Positions 35,330-44,399 of a stretch of DNA of 64,000 nt are shown piece by piece. The number at the start of each line of letters is the position of its first letter. The stretch's first letter is position 1. The DNA is taken from the NCBI RefSeq assembly GCF_039822205.1, contig NZ_JBAGBW010000010.1, positions 1 through 64,000 on the forward strand, given 5' to 3'. Made by a program: the position numbers and the translations under genes. The notes under the pieces were generated by a model. The model was not told the DNA's origin and ran no database searches. It saw only the letters and a list, made by a program, of their open reading frames with translations. The stretch comes from Thermodesulfobium sp. 4217-1. GTDB lineage: Bacteria; Thermodesulfobiota; Thermodesulfobiia; Thermodesulfobiales; Thermodesulfobiaceae.

Positions 35330-35680
35330 TTAAAACTTTTCTTTCACATGAGATGCAAGCTTTCCAATCTTATCTCTAAGAAAATAAAGTTTTGCCTTTT
35401 TTGCTTTACCTTTTCTAATTACTTCAATCTTCTCGACATTAGATGAGTGAAGCATAAAGTTTTTCTCGACACCTACACCATAAGACATCTTTCTTACAAT
35501 AAATGTCTCTTGTAAGCCACCATTTTTCTTTGCGATTACGATTCCCTCGAAAACCTGAGTTCTTTCCTTTTCACCCTCTATAACCTTGACGTACACCTTG
35601 ACCGTATCGCCAACGTTGAAAACAGGTACAGTTTCCTTAAGAAATTTCGCTTCAACTTTTTTAATCAATTCCTGTGACAT
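35330..35680 (-). CDS. rplS: 50S ribosomal protein L19
   Basis: A 116-residue protein matching L19 over its length: [49 protein letters not shown], and the basic C-terminus [19 protein letters not shown]. It follows trmD by two bases in the usual rpsP-trmD-rplS order. The ATG has GGAGG upstream. Confidence 0.97.
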   Translation of the reverse strand: MSQELIKKVEAKFLKETVPVFNVGDTVKVYVKVIEGEKERTQVFEGIVIAKKNGGLQETFIVRKMSYGVGVEKNFMLHSSNVEKIEVIRKGKAKKAKLYFLRDKIGKLASHVKEKF

Positions 35681-35682
35681 TT

Positions 35683-36444
35683 CTAACCTCCAGAATACAA
35701 TTCTTTTAATATTTCTGCCTTTGCTTGGCCAAAAGCAGCCTTTTCATGCTTATCCAAGTTCTTACCCAGAATCAAATAAGGTTTTGATTCTACTGCCTTC
35801 TTAAAAGATTCTTTTAACTGCCAAAATCTAATATTTTCATGATGTCCGCTTAATAAAACATCAGGTACTGCTTCACCAAATATTTCTCTTGGTTTTGTAT
35901 AATTTGGAGATTCCAATAAACAATTTGAAATTGAATCTTCCATTATACATTCTTCATTACCAATAAAACCAGGAATCAGTCTTAATAAACCGTCCAACAA
36001 AACCAATGTCGCAACTTCACCAGAATTCAAAACATAATCGCCAATTGAGATTTCTTCAATCTTTTTTACTTTAAATATTCTCTCATCGACACCTTTATAG
36101 TGTCCACATAGAAAACATATTTTATCAAATTTCTCAGAAATTTCAAAAAGTTTCTTTTGCTTTAGAACGCTTCCTCTCGGAGACGGATAGAAAAAAACAA
36201 CTCCAGGACAAAGCTTATCAACGAAATTCATAGCGTCAATTAAGGGTTGAGCTTGCAAAACCAAACCCGAAGAGCCTCCAAACGGATAATCGTCTACTTT
36301 TTTAAACTTACTCTTGGTAAAATCCCTGATATTTATAATTTTTACATCGAAAAGCTGCTTATCTAATCCCTTTTCTGCAAGACTAGTTGAAAAATAATTA
36401 CTAAATATTTCAGGAAAAAGAGTTAAGATATAAAAAGATCTCAA
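35683..36444 (-). CDS. trmD: tRNA (guanine-N1)-methyltransferase
   Basis: A 253-residue SPOUT enzyme that makes m1G37 in tRNA. Conserved segments include [54 protein letters not shown], the knot segment [21 protein letters not shown] and [11 protein letters not shown]. The start is TTG at 36444. It follows the KH-protein gene directly, without the rimM gene often found between them. Confidence 0.97.
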   Translation of the reverse strand: MRSFYILTLFPEIFSNYFSTSLAEKGLDKQLFDVKIINIRDFTKSKFKKVDDYPFGGSSGLVLQAQPLIDAMNFVDKLCPGVVFFYPSPRGSVLKQKKLFEISEKFDKICFLCGHYKGVDERIFKVKKIEEISIGDYVLNSGEVATLVLLDGLLRLIPGFIGNEECIMEDSISNCLLESPNYTKPREIFGEAVPDVLLSGHHENIRFWQLKESFKKAVESKPYLILGKNLDKHEKAAFGQAKAEILKELYSGG

Positions 36445-36454
36445 ATTATATTTC

Positions 36455-36700
36455 TCAGGTTTGAGTTGATTGTTCTTTAATCTCTAAGAAATAATTTATA
36501 CCCTTTTGCTTTCCCAATGCCTTTAATATCTGTCTAATAGAGCTAATTATGTGTCCATGTTTTCCGATTACTCTTCCTACATCCTCAGTTTTTACAAAAA
36601 CTTCATAAAAAACGTCATTGCCTTCTACAGATTCATTAATTACTACATCAGCAGGATTGCTTACTAGATTTTTAATAAGGACTTCGAGAAAGTCTGTCAA
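36455..36700 (-). CDS. khpA: KH-domain RNA-binding protein KhpA
   Basis: An 81-residue single KH domain with the RNA-binding loop GKHG in DVGRVIGKHGHIISSIRQIL. It sits between rpsP and trmD, the standard place for this YlqC/KhpA family. The start is TTG at 36700, one base after the rpsP stop. It binds RNA, often with KhpB, which is not in the window. Confidence 0.92.
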   Translation of the reverse strand: MTDFLEVLIKNLVSNPADVVINESVEGNDVFYEVFVKTEDVGRVIGKHGHIISSIRQILKALGKQKGINYFLEIKEQSTQT

Positions 36701-36701
36701 A

Positions 36702-36947
36702 TTACCCTACAGAGTTTACATATTTTGAAAAAAGTTTTCCTACTGTTTCTGATGGCTTGGCTCCCTTTGCAATATAACTATTGTATTTTTCTACATCAAT
36801 TTTTACTATTGCCTTTTCTGGTAATGGATTGTAAAAGCCTAACACCTCCTGAGTCTTACCATTTAATGGATCCTTTGCCTCAGCAACCACTATTCGATAT
36901 GATGGTTGGTTCTTTGCACCTACACGTTGAAGACGAATTCTAACCAC
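36702..36947 (-). CDS. rpsP: 30S ribosomal protein S16
   Basis: An 81-residue S16: VRIRLQRVGAKNQPSYRIVVAEA, then EVLGFYNPLP and the C-terminal GAKPSETVGKLFSKY. The start is GTG at 36947 with AGGAGG seven bases before it. It follows ffh by 26 bases. Confidence 0.97.
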   Translation of the reverse strand: MVRIRLQRVGAKNQPSYRIVVAEAKDPLNGKTQEVLGFYNPLPEKAIVKIDVEKYNSYIAKGAKPSETVGKLFSKYVNSVG

Positions 36948-36973
36948 TAATAATCCTCCTAAAATTATATATT

Positions 36974-38287
36974 TTAAATTCTTCCTACTGGAAAGTTTGG
37001 TAATTTCATTCCCTTTTTCAAATTCTTTGATTTAAACATCTTTTTAAACATTTCATATTGTTTCAAAAGCTGATTTACCTCTTGAATTGTCGTACCGGAC
37101 CCTTTTGAGATCCTCCTTTTTCTACTAGCATCTATTATTTCAGGCTTCTTTCTTTCTTTTGCAGTCATAGAGAGCATCACCGCTTCGATCCTTTTCATCT
37201 GTTTTTCATCTGGTACCATATCTTTCATCTGTTTAATATTTGAAAAACCAGGAATCATTGATAAAAGATCTTCCAAAGGACCCATTTTTCTAACTTGACG
37301 TAAACTATCTAAAAATGTATCGAAGTTCCACTTTTCGATTTCCTGAGGCGGTTTTTTGTTTACATCAATTTTAATGTCTGACACTTTTTCCATAAGACCT
37401 TCGATGTCGCCCATACCAATAATTCGATTTACTACCCTGGTAGGATCAAATTTCTCTAAGTTCTGGATTTTCTCACCTATGCCCAAGAAAACCAAGGGCA
37501 CGCCAGTAACTTCTCTTAGAGAAAATGCGGCTCCACCTCTTGCATCACCATCAAACTTTGTCAGAATAGCACCCGTCAAAGGTATGGTCTCAAAAAAAGA
37601 TTTTGCAACCTTTGTAGCTTCTTGACCCATCATTGAGTCTATTACTAAGATATTGTTCTTTGGCTGAAATCTATCGTTTAATAATTTTAGCTCATTGAGA
37701 AGCTCCTCATCAACATGGGTACGACCAGCGGTATCTATTATTACCAAGTCGTTTCCGTTGGTCTTTGCAAGTTTCAATGCACCCTCAAAAGCCAAAAAAG
37801 GATCTTTGTCAGTAAAAAATGGCACCTTAATAGACTGTGCAAGTTTTTCTAATTGTAGCTGCGCAGCAGGTCTTCTAACGTCAGCCCCTACAAGTATCGG
37901 CCTTTTGTTCTCTTTTGTAGCAAAGTAATTCGCAATCTTGGCAGAAGTGGTAGTTTTACCGCTTCCCTGGATGCCCACCATCATTATGACGGAAGGCTTA
38001 TCAGAAAAGTCAATATTGCCAGGTTTTCCAAGTAAATTGACCAGTTCTTCTCTAACCACGTTTGAAACCAATGTGCCAGGTGAGGTTTCAGTAGTAAATT
38101 CTAAACCGTTTAAACGGGTCTTTATCTCTTCAACAATTTTTTTTGCGGCAGATAAGGCAATGTCAGATTCAAGGAATACAAGTCTTATATCACGGCATAT
38201 TTCGTTAATTTCTTTATCAGTTAGTTTGCCATAACCTCTAAATTTTCTAAAAAGCCCTTGAATCTTCTCACTGAAGTCAGAAAGCAT
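36974..38287 (-). CDS. ffh: signal recognition particle GTPase Ffh
   Basis: A 437-residue SRP54 protein with an N domain, G1 loop GIQGSGKT (105-112), GADVRRPAAQLQL, DTAGRTHVDEELL and TKFDGDARGGAA. The Met-rich M domain binds SRP RNA and signal peptides (MIPGFSNIKQMKDM, KRRISKGSGTTIQEVNQLLKQ in part). It targets membrane proteins to FtsY. It starts one base after the ftsY stop; no ylxM gene lies between them. No ribosome site is obvious, so translation is probably coupled. Confidence 0.97.
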   Translation of the reverse strand: MLSDFSEKIQGLFRKFRGYGKLTDKEINEICRDIRLVFLESDIALSAAKKIVEEIKTRLNGLEFTTETSPGTLVSNVVREELVNLLGKPGNIDFSDKPSVIMMVGIQGSGKTTTSAKIANYFATKENKRPILVGADVRRPAAQLQLEKLAQSIKVPFFTDKDPFLAFEGALKLAKTNGNDLVIIDTAGRTHVDEELLNELKLLNDRFQPKNNILVIDSMMGQEATKVAKSFFETIPLTGAILTKFDGDARGGAAFSLREVTGVPLVFLGIGEKIQNLEKFDPTRVVNRIIGMGDIEGLMEKVSDIKIDVNKKPPQEIEKWNFDTFLDSLRQVRKMGPLEDLLSMIPGFSNIKQMKDMVPDEKQMKRIEAVMLSMTAKERKKPEIIDASRKRRISKGSGTTIQEVNQLLKQYEMFKKMFKSKNLKKGMKLPNFPVGRI

Positions 38288-38288
38288 T

Positions 38289-39164
38289 TTACGGGATCAA
38301 CCCTTCAGCATATTGAGTCTTATCAAAAGGCACTAAGTCTTCAATGCCCTCTCCTACGCCTATAAATTTAACAGGAATATTAAATTTTTTTGAAATATTC
38401 AATACATAACCACCTTTTGCAGAACTATCTAATTTTGTAAGTATAATACCAGTTACCTTCAAAGACTGTCCGAATACCTCAGCCTGTTTTACAGCATTAT
38501 ATCCTGTAGAAGCATCCAAAACCAAAAGAACTTCGGAGGGCTCACCTTCAATCTCTTTTCCTATTACCCTTTCAATCTTTTTAAGCTCTTCCATTAAATT
38601 ATCTTTAGTATGAAGTCTGCCAGCAGTATCTATAATAATAGGGCTCTTCTTCCTACCCTTACTAGCCTTTAGACCATCAAATACTACTGCTGCGGGGTCT
38701 GAGTTTTCTTTTTGGGAAATTACATCTAAGTTCAATCTCTCGCCCCAAATTTTCAACTGGTCAATTGCGGCAGCCCTGAAAGTATCGGCAGCCACAAGTA
38801 TAGGACTTGCATTAAATTCTTCAATAGAGTATTTTGCAAGTTTAGCACAAGTAGTAGTTTTCCCACTACCATTTACACCTATTAGAAGCCATACGCATGG
38901 ACGCTCTTCTGTAAAAAAGAGCTGTGGCTTCCCCTCAGGCAGAAAATCTTCTATAGCATCTTTCAAAGCAATCTCAATAGGAGCAGCATTGAGCCATCTT
39001 TTCTTAGCATCTTTAACAATCTCAGTTGCCACATCAGAGCCAACATCTACGAGTAGGAATTTTTCCAATATTTCATCCCAATCAATGTTTTCCATGCCAA
39101 CAACAGAGCTAAAAACCCTTCTTGTTCTAGTAAGTGCTTCTTTAACCTTGTCAAATAGGAACAA
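38289..39164 (-). CDS. ftsY: SRP receptor FtsY
   Basis: A 291-residue receptor GTPase limited to the NG domains, without the long acidic N-terminal region of enteric FtsY. The G1 loop is GVNGSGKT (96-103), followed by AADTFRAAAIDQLKIW, IDTAGRLHTKDNLMEEL, TKLDSSAKGGYV and GVGEGIEDLVPF. The start is TTG at 39164; a TAG stop lies immediately upstream in frame, so no earlier start is possible. GGAGG is eleven bases away. Confidence 0.96.
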   Translation of the reverse strand: MFLFDKVKEALTRTRRVFSSVVGMENIDWDEILEKFLLVDVGSDVATEIVKDAKKRWLNAAPIEIALKDAIEDFLPEGKPQLFFTEERPCVWLLIGVNGSGKTTTCAKLAKYSIEEFNASPILVAADTFRAAAIDQLKIWGERLNLDVISQKENSDPAAVVFDGLKASKGRKKSPIIIDTAGRLHTKDNLMEELKKIERVIGKEIEGEPSEVLLVLDASTGYNAVKQAEVFGQSLKVTGIILTKLDSSAKGGYVLNISKKFNIPVKFIGVGEGIEDLVPFDKTQYAEGLIP

Positions 39165-39430
39165 CTATTAACTTTCCTCCTTTTGAATAAAAAAGATTAA
39201 GAAATTTTTGACTCATAGTGGCTAATTTTAACATAAAAATTAGTATTTTGTTTGAAATTTATTTTAAAATATTTAATCATGATTTAACTATATTAATAAT
39301 AGAAAATATGAACGAATTGTTCAAGTGTCTTTATTTTCTCTAAACCATTTTTTAACCAATAACTATAGGCAAGTAATAAAAAATACAAATTACAAAACTT
39401 CTCATAACAAATTTCTCTCTAAAACAGAAA
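39165..39430. other. 266-base gap between ferredoxin and ftsY genes
   Basis: AT-rich region between two minus-strand transcription units. It has a hairpin with an 8-bp stem at 39222-39243 that overlaps a TGt-TAAAAT extended -10-like sequence facing ftsY. A near-palindrome TGAACGAATTGTTCA lies at 39309-39323. No open frame of note is present. It probably holds the end of the ferredoxin message and the ftsY-ffh promoter. Confidence 0.4.
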
Positions 39431-39643
39431 CTAAGATTCGTTTATCTTTTCTTTGACTGCTCCATTGGGGCACACAATTGCACAAACTCCACAACCTTGA
39501 CATTTATCTGGATCTATAACCGAAAATTCTACATCCTTTTCGCTTATAAAAATAGCGCCTGTTGGGCAGATAAGAACACATGCACCACATGCCTCACATA
39601 ACTCTGGATCTATTGCAAAAACTACAGCTATCCCTTTAGCCAA
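39431..39643 (-). CDS. 2[4Fe-4S] ferredoxin
   Basis: A 70-residue clostridial-type ferredoxin with two complete cluster motifs: CEACGACVLICPTGA and CQGCGVCAIVCPNGA. Each has CxxCxxCxxxCP spacing. It carries low-potential electrons in the cytoplasm. The start is TTG at 39643 with AAGGAGG at five to six bases. It lies 17 bases downstream of a second ferredoxin gene on the same strand. Confidence 0.92.
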   Translation of the reverse strand: MAKGIAVVFAIDPELCEACGACVLICPTGAIFISEKDVEFSVIDPDKCQGCGVCAIVCPNGAVKEKINES

Positions 39644-39660
39644 ATTTTCCTCCTTTAGCT

Positions 39661-39843
39661 TTAATCCTTAAATTCTATGGCACCCATTGGACAGATCAAC
39701 TCACAAACTTTGCATTTGACACATTTATCGTGATCAAAAAAAACCTTAAAATTTAATAATTTAATAGCATTAACAGGGCACAACAAAACACAGGCTTCAC
39801 AACCAACACAAATATATGCTTTAAAATCAAACTTAATACTCAA
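39661..39843 (-). CDS. 2[4Fe-4S] ferredoxin, short form
   Basis: A 60-residue ferredoxin with motifs CVGCEACVLLCPVNA and CVKCKVCELICPMGA. It differs from its downstream partner in length and in basic residues near the second cluster (KCVKCKVC), so the pair is not a recent duplication. The start is TTG at 39843 with GAGG six bases upstream. It is divergent from smc across a 70-base gap. Confidence 0.9.
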   Translation of the reverse strand: MSIKFDFKAYICVGCEACVLLCPVNAIKLLNFKVFFDHDKCVKCKVCELICPMGAIEFKD

Positions 39844-39913
39844 ATATATACCTCATTTATATGTTATCATTATATTTCATTATATCAAAACATATAATTT
39901 TCGGAGGAAAAAG

Positions 39914-42900
39914 ATTTATCTTCAGAATTTAAAAATATTTGGTTTCAAAAGCTTTTACAGAGAGTTTATATTTGAATTTGACAAAAACCTAAATATTATA
40001 GTTGGACCAAATGGTTCTGGAAAAAGCAATATAGGTGAGAGCATAAAATGGGCTCTTGGTGGAAAGATTTCTTCTATCAGAGCGGATTCTTCTTTAGAAT
40101 TGTTGTTTTCTGGATTCAAAAATATTAAACCAGTAAACTATTGTGAAGTTGAGATTGGCTTCATTAATGAGTTCGAAACGACAAATTCTGAAACTATCGT
40201 TAAAAGGTCTATGTCCAGGGGAGGAAATAATACATACTTCATAAATGGAAAAGAAGTCCAAAGAAAGAACATGATAAACGCCCTAAGACCATTTGGACTA
40301 GGTGCAACTTTGTTTCTAATTATAGATCAAGGAACAGTAGATAAAATTTTGGATTTAGATCCAAACCAGCTTTGTCAAATATTCTTAGAGTCTTTAGGCT
40401 ATGGTAACTATAAAGCAGAAAAAGTCGATCTTGAATCAAAGATTTTAGAAAAAGAAGAACAAATAGAAAGATTTCAAACAGAATTAAGAAAAAATAGATC
40501 CAGATTGGAAGTCCTATACAACGATTTAAAAATATATGACATATACTCCGAAATTTCTAATAAGATCGATATCATTTCTAAAGAGATAGTAATAAGACAG
40601 TTTAATAATTTAACTAAGGAAAGATTAATTATAGAAAAAGAGCAATTCGATATTGAAAAAGAGCTAAAACAGATCGCGGAGCACAAAAAAGCTCGTGAAA
40701 GTAAATATATTGAAATTAAAGATAAGATTAATGCTCTTGAAGGAGAGCTAACTACAAAAAATATTATTTTAGAAAAAGTAAACAGTGAGATTCATGAGCA
40801 TGAAATATCCCTTGAAAGGTTAGAAGGCCAATTTACACTTTATGAATCAAAATTAAACACAAATAAAAGTGCATTAAATTCCAAAAAGGATGAGATTGAG
40901 CTTACAAACTTAGAAAATCAGAATAATATAAAAAAATTAGATAATTTAAAGAGTTCACTACCAGATTCTCTTATAGAAAGGGATCCAAAAGAGCTTTTAA
41001 GTTTGCTCAACTATTATGAAAAAAATATTGTTGAAAATGAAAAAAATAATCTTTTATTAAAAGAGCTGGAGTCAAAGGAAAAGTCTTTAAATTATTTTAA
41101 CTCAGAGCTTAATTTAAATAAAAACTCTTTAGCTGATATTTCATTTAAATTAAACGAGAGTCAAAAAGAGCTTAAAAATATGGAAGAAAAATTCAATAAT
41201 AATATTTTGAAAATCCAAAATATAAGTAAAACATTTGAAAAAGATCAAATATTAAATGAGAAGAGAAAAAATGAGAACAAAGAACTTCTTGGCTACTTAA
41301 CCACAAAAGTAGATGGAATTTTAGGTTATATAGAAGATCTATATGATACCGATGAAAGATATAAGACAGCGGTAAGCGTGTCGCTCGGAAGTTATCAAAG
41401 ATCCTTAGTTTTACAAAACAAAAAAGATCTCAGTAGCCTAAAGCACTTCTTAAAAAAGATTAACAAGATGATTAATGTTTTCGTATTAGATCTGCTGCCG
41501 ACTTTCAAGCACCAAGTTCTTACAGAAGATATTTTACAGAAAAACCGCTCTCAATACTTGATAAGTCTTATTACTTTCGACAAAAAACTATCAATTCTTT
41601 TTAACAACCTTCTTGGCAATACCCTTTTGTTGAATTCGTTTGATGATGCGATTAAGTTAAGAGAGAATGAATCATTGTGGAAATACAGACTGGTAACCCT
41701 TGAAGGTGAAATCTTCTCATCAAATGGACAGATACAAATCGGCGACAAAACAGCAAAGAATTCAATTAGCACAAGCGAATACAATGATTTAAAGGCTATC
41801 ACAGAAGGATTACATAATAGGATTCAAGAGCAAAAAGAGATTACCCATAGCCTGATCCTTGAACAAAATTCACTTAATGCCCAGATTAAAATTATTTTAC
41901 GTGAGAGAGAAAGAATTGAAAATGAACTTGTATCTATAAAATCTAAATTATCAAAAACAAAGAATTTTTCCGATGATGCATTCTACCAATCTGGGGAAGT
42001 TTCTGATAATTTAAGAGAAAATGTCCAACTTATTTTTGAAATAAACACCATAAATGAGAGCATTTTGAACTACCAGAACAGAATTCTTAAATTAAATAAA
42101 GATCTGGAAGTCCTGGAATCTGAAGTAATAGAAATTAATGATAAAATAGATAAAATCAAAATAGAGCTAACGGTAATAAAGGATAATATACGATCATCTT
42201 TAAATAGAAAAAGCATCCTTGAAACAGAAATAAAAAAATTAAAAGATAATCTGCAAAGATACAAAGAAGTAAGCATTTTATTGGACTCAAATAAGTCGAC
42301 CGAAAAAGAATCGGAAGTTTTAAAGTTATCTTATGAAATAAAAAATAAAAAGGATTTATTAGAAAGAAATTTATCCGAATTAATAAGCAATAATGATTTT
42401 CTAAATAGTTTTGTTGATAAAAAATTAGAAATAGAAGGAAACAAGACTTATAGAAATCATGCAATTCAAGAGCTTCAGAGTAACTTTAACAATCTTTTGA
42501 AACAAAAAAACGACTTGGGACCGATTAATTTTAAGGCTAAAGAAAGCTATAATCAGTTAAAGGATGAAATTATCGAGCAAGAGTCAAAGATAAAAAGCAT
42601 ACAAGACATCCTAAAGGAATCAAATTTAGCACTCAAATCGTTAGACTATCACGTAAATTGTGAAGTTATAAACTCTGTACAGAAAATAAACGAAAAGTTG
42701 GGCACATATTTCAATGAAATTTTTAATGGGAGCGCTTCACTAATACCGACTAAAAGCCCCATTACGAATGGAATAACTTTAGAAGTGAAGCTGCCAGGAA
42801 GAAGATTTCTAAACTTAGGCATGCTTTCTGGCGGAGAGCGAGCTATGATATCGATTTTACTTTATGTGGCACTGATGGAGAACAACCAGACACCATTTTG

Positions 42901-43096
42901 TTATTTTGATGAAGTAGATGCTTCATTAGATGAAGCAAACCTTGTAAGATTTATAAATTTGCTCCATATTTTGAAAAAGAGTAAACAACTGATCGTAGTT
43001 ACACATCAGCGTCTTACAATGGAAGCGGCAGACAATTTGATTGGCATTTCCAAAAACCAGGAGGGAGAAATAAACTGTATAACGACAAAGAGATAG
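39914..43096 (+). CDS. smc: chromosome condensation ATPase SMC, apparent ATT start
   Basis: SMC dimers organise and separate the chromosome. Read from ATT at 39914 the protein has 1060 residues. It begins MYLQNLKIFGFKSFYREF, the expected family N-terminus, with Walker A GPNGSGKS at 31-38. A GGAGG lies six bases before the ATT, and no ATG, GTG or TTG occurs in frame upstream. The first TTG (40100, codon 63) would remove the P-loop. Two long coiled coils flank a hinge (about 460-620: TKVDGILGYIEDLYDTDERYK). The C-terminal head has LSGGE (971-975) and Walker B CYFDEVDASLDE. At 1060 residues the arms are shorter than the usual length near 1180. It opens the smc-ispA-dxs-nadK-recN run. Confidence 0.93.
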   Translation: MYLQNLKIFGFKSFYREFIFEFDKNLNIIVGPNGSGKSNIGESIKWALGGKISSIRADSSLELLFSGFKNIKPVNYCEVEIGFINEFETTNSETIVKRSMSRGGNNTYFINGKEVQRKNMINALRPFGLGATLFLIIDQGTVDKILDLDPNQLCQIFLESLGYGNYKAEKVDLESKILEKEEQIERFQTELRKNRSRLEVLYNDLKIYDIYSEISNKIDIISKEIVIRQFNNLTKERLIIEKEQFDIEKELKQIAEHKKARESKYIEIKDKINALEGELTTKNIILEKVNSEIHEHEISLERLEGQFTLYESKLNTNKSALNSKKDEIELTNLENQNNIKKLDNLKSSLPDSLIERDPKELLSLLNYYEKNIVENEKNNLLLKELESKEKSLNYFNSELNLNKNSLADISFKLNESQKELKNMEEKFNNNILKIQNISKTFEKDQILNEKRKNENKELLGYLTTKVDGILGYIEDLYDTDERYKTAVSVSLGSYQRSLVLQNKKDLSSLKHFLKKINKMINVFVLDLLPTFKHQVLTEDILQKNRSQYLISLITFDKKLSILFNNLLGNTLLLNSFDDAIKLRENESLWKYRLVTLEGEIFSSNGQIQIGDKTAKNSISTSEYNDLKAITEGLHNRIQEQKEITHSLILEQNSLNAQIKIILRERERIENELVSIKSKLSKTKNFSDDAFYQSGEVSDNLRENVQLIFEINTINESILNYQNRILKLNKDLEVLESEVIEINDKIDKIKIELTVIKDNIRSSLNRKSILETEIKKLKDNLQRYKEVSILLDSNKSTEKESEVLKLSYEIKNKKDLLERNLSELISNNDFLNSFVDKKLEIEGNKTYRNHAIQELQSNFNNLLKQKNDLGPINFKAKESYNQLKDEIIEQESKIKSIQDILKESNLALKSLDYHVNCEVINSVQKINEKLGTYFNEIFNGSASLIPTKSPITNGITLEVKLPGRRFLNLGMLSGGERAMISILLYVALMENNQTPFCYFDEVDASLDEANLVRFINLLHILKKSKQLIVVTHQRLTMEAADNLIGISKNQEGEINCITTKR

Positions 43097-43932
43097 AAAA
43101 AATTTATCAAAAACAAATTAGTTATGTAGAAAAAATTTTAAACACTTTTGTTTACAATTTAGATAACATATCGGAGCAAGCAAAAGAATTCATAGTATAC
43201 AGCATTGCAAGTGGCGGAAAGAGAATAAGACCTATTTTTCTAATTAATGTTCTGTCAAATTACAATTATGAAACCATAGCTGGTCTTAGTGAGGCTGTTT
43301 TATCATTGGAGTTAATGCACTGCGCCTCTCTGATACACGATGATCTGCCTGCCATTGACAATGATGATTTTAGACGTGGCAAGTTAACTTTACATAAAAA
43401 ATATGGCGAGGGTGAAGCAATCTTGACTGGAGATGCGTTACAAATAATGTCATTTGATATATTATCTAATATATCAAATAAGGAAATTGCTATAGAGTTG
43501 GTTAAGGTATTATCGTCGAAATCTGGTATCAGAGGTATGATTGGCGGACAAATTTTAGATATATCAAAAATTGAAAATTTTGAACAAATGTACAATATAA
43601 TGATCCTTAAAACAGCAGCCTTATTTGAAGCGAGCCTTATGATGGGAGGCATCATTGGAAAACTTTCAGATAATCAGATAAAAAGTTTAGAAAATTTTGG
43701 AAGAGATGTAGGCTTGCTTTTCCAGATATTGGACGACGAAAAAGACTTAGAAAGCGATCAGGGCGCAAACATATTTAAATATGCCACCAGGAATGATATA
43801 GAAAATTTAAAAATAAAGCTTATTGAATCTATAATATTATGTATGAATAAAAATTTTGATGATAGGTTCTTTGATAGATTCAAATGGTTGTTTGTAAATA
43901 AATTAGGTTTTAGTGGAGATATATTTGGATGA
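43075..43932 (+). CDS. ispA: polyprenyl (farnesyl/geranylgeranyl) diphosphate synthase, apparent CTG start
   Basis: A 285-residue prenyltransferase that elongates isoprenoid diphosphates. It has SIASGGKRIRP (GGKR at about 47-50 from this start), the first Asp-rich motif SLIHDDLPAIDNDDFRRG, GDALQIMSFD, GGQILDI and a second motif FQILDDEKD. The frame upstream of the first TTG (43306) clearly encodes the family N-terminus, so that TTG cannot be the start. AGGAGG at 43059-43064 precedes a CTG at 43075 by ten bases, and no ATG, GTG or TTG fits. It overlaps smc by 22 bases. Product chain length cannot be fixed. Confidence 0.9.
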   Translation: MYNDKEIEKIYQKQISYVEKILNTFVYNLDNISEQAKEFIVYSIASGGKRIRPIFLINVLSNYNYETIAGLSEAVLSLELMHCASLIHDDLPAIDNDDFRRGKLTLHKKYGEGEAILTGDALQIMSFDILSNISNKEIAIELVKVLSSKSGIRGMIGGQILDISKIENFEQMYNIMILKTAALFEASLMMGGIIGKLSDNQIKSLENFGRDVGLLFQILDDEKDLESDQGANIFKYATRNDIENLKIKLIESIILCMNKNFDDRFFDRFKWLFVNKLGFSGDIFG

Positions 43933-44365
43933 ATTTTTATCAAACAAATTAATATGGATACCATTTACAGCTAGCCTTTTAGCTCAAGTTCTTAAGATGT
44001 TCTATTATTGGAAGAAGAACCACAAAGTAAATCTTAGACATCTTACAGAGGCTGGAGGGATGCCATCCTCTCACAGCGCACTTGTAAGCTCTCTGGCTAC
44101 AGTTATAGGCATAAAAGAAGGCTTAGATAGCTCATTATTTGCAATAAGTATTATTTTTGCTTTCATAGTAATGTATGATGCTGCAGGAGTAAGGCAGGCA
44201 GCAGGAAAACAGGCAAAGGTCTTAAACAAAATAATAAACGAGCTCAGTCATAAATATTATTTTAGAGAAGAACATCTTAGAGAACTTATAGGTCATACCC
44301 CAGTTGAAGTTATCGCTGGTTGTTTCTTGGGAATACTTGTTAGTCTGATATTAATGAAATATTGA
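43925..44365 (+). CDS. YuiD/DUF212-type divergent PAP2 membrane protein
   Basis: A protein of about 146 residues with four hydrophobic segments. It has the family landmarks LTEAGGMPSSHSALVSSLAT, MYDAAGVRQAAGKQAKVLN and GHTPVEVIAGCFLG. The SSHS and GHTPxE motifs are the phosphatase-like residues of the DUF212 branch of PAP2. The TTG at 43925 has GGAG six bases upstream and is preferred to the GTG at 43913. Standing between ispA and dxs, it may act on a prenyl phosphate, but this is inference. Confidence 0.85.
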   Translation: MDEFLSNKLIWIPFTASLLAQVLKMFYYWKKNHKVNLRHLTEAGGMPSSHSALVSSLATVIGIKEGLDSSLFAISIIFAFIVMYDAAGVRQAAGKQAKVLNKIINELSHKYYFREEHLRELIGHTPVEVIAGCFLGILVSLILMKY

Positions 44366-44399
44366 TTAAGTTTTACGCAAGGTTCGAAAGGAGTTTACT

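Noticed and set aside
39222-39243. 8-bp stem hairpin between the ferredoxin and ftsY genes considered as a terminator
   Set aside because: No T tract follows on either strand and the stem is almost pure A/T; it may only reflect the promoter sequence it overlaps.
39309-39323. TGAACGAATTGTTCA near-palindrome considered as a LexA-type box
   Set aside because: The spacing between GAAC and GTTC is five bases, not the four of the Gram-positive LexA site, and it is not next to an SOS gene start.
39431-39843. Two ferredoxin genes considered as a recent tandem duplication
   Set aside because: They differ in length and in most residues outside the cluster cysteines.
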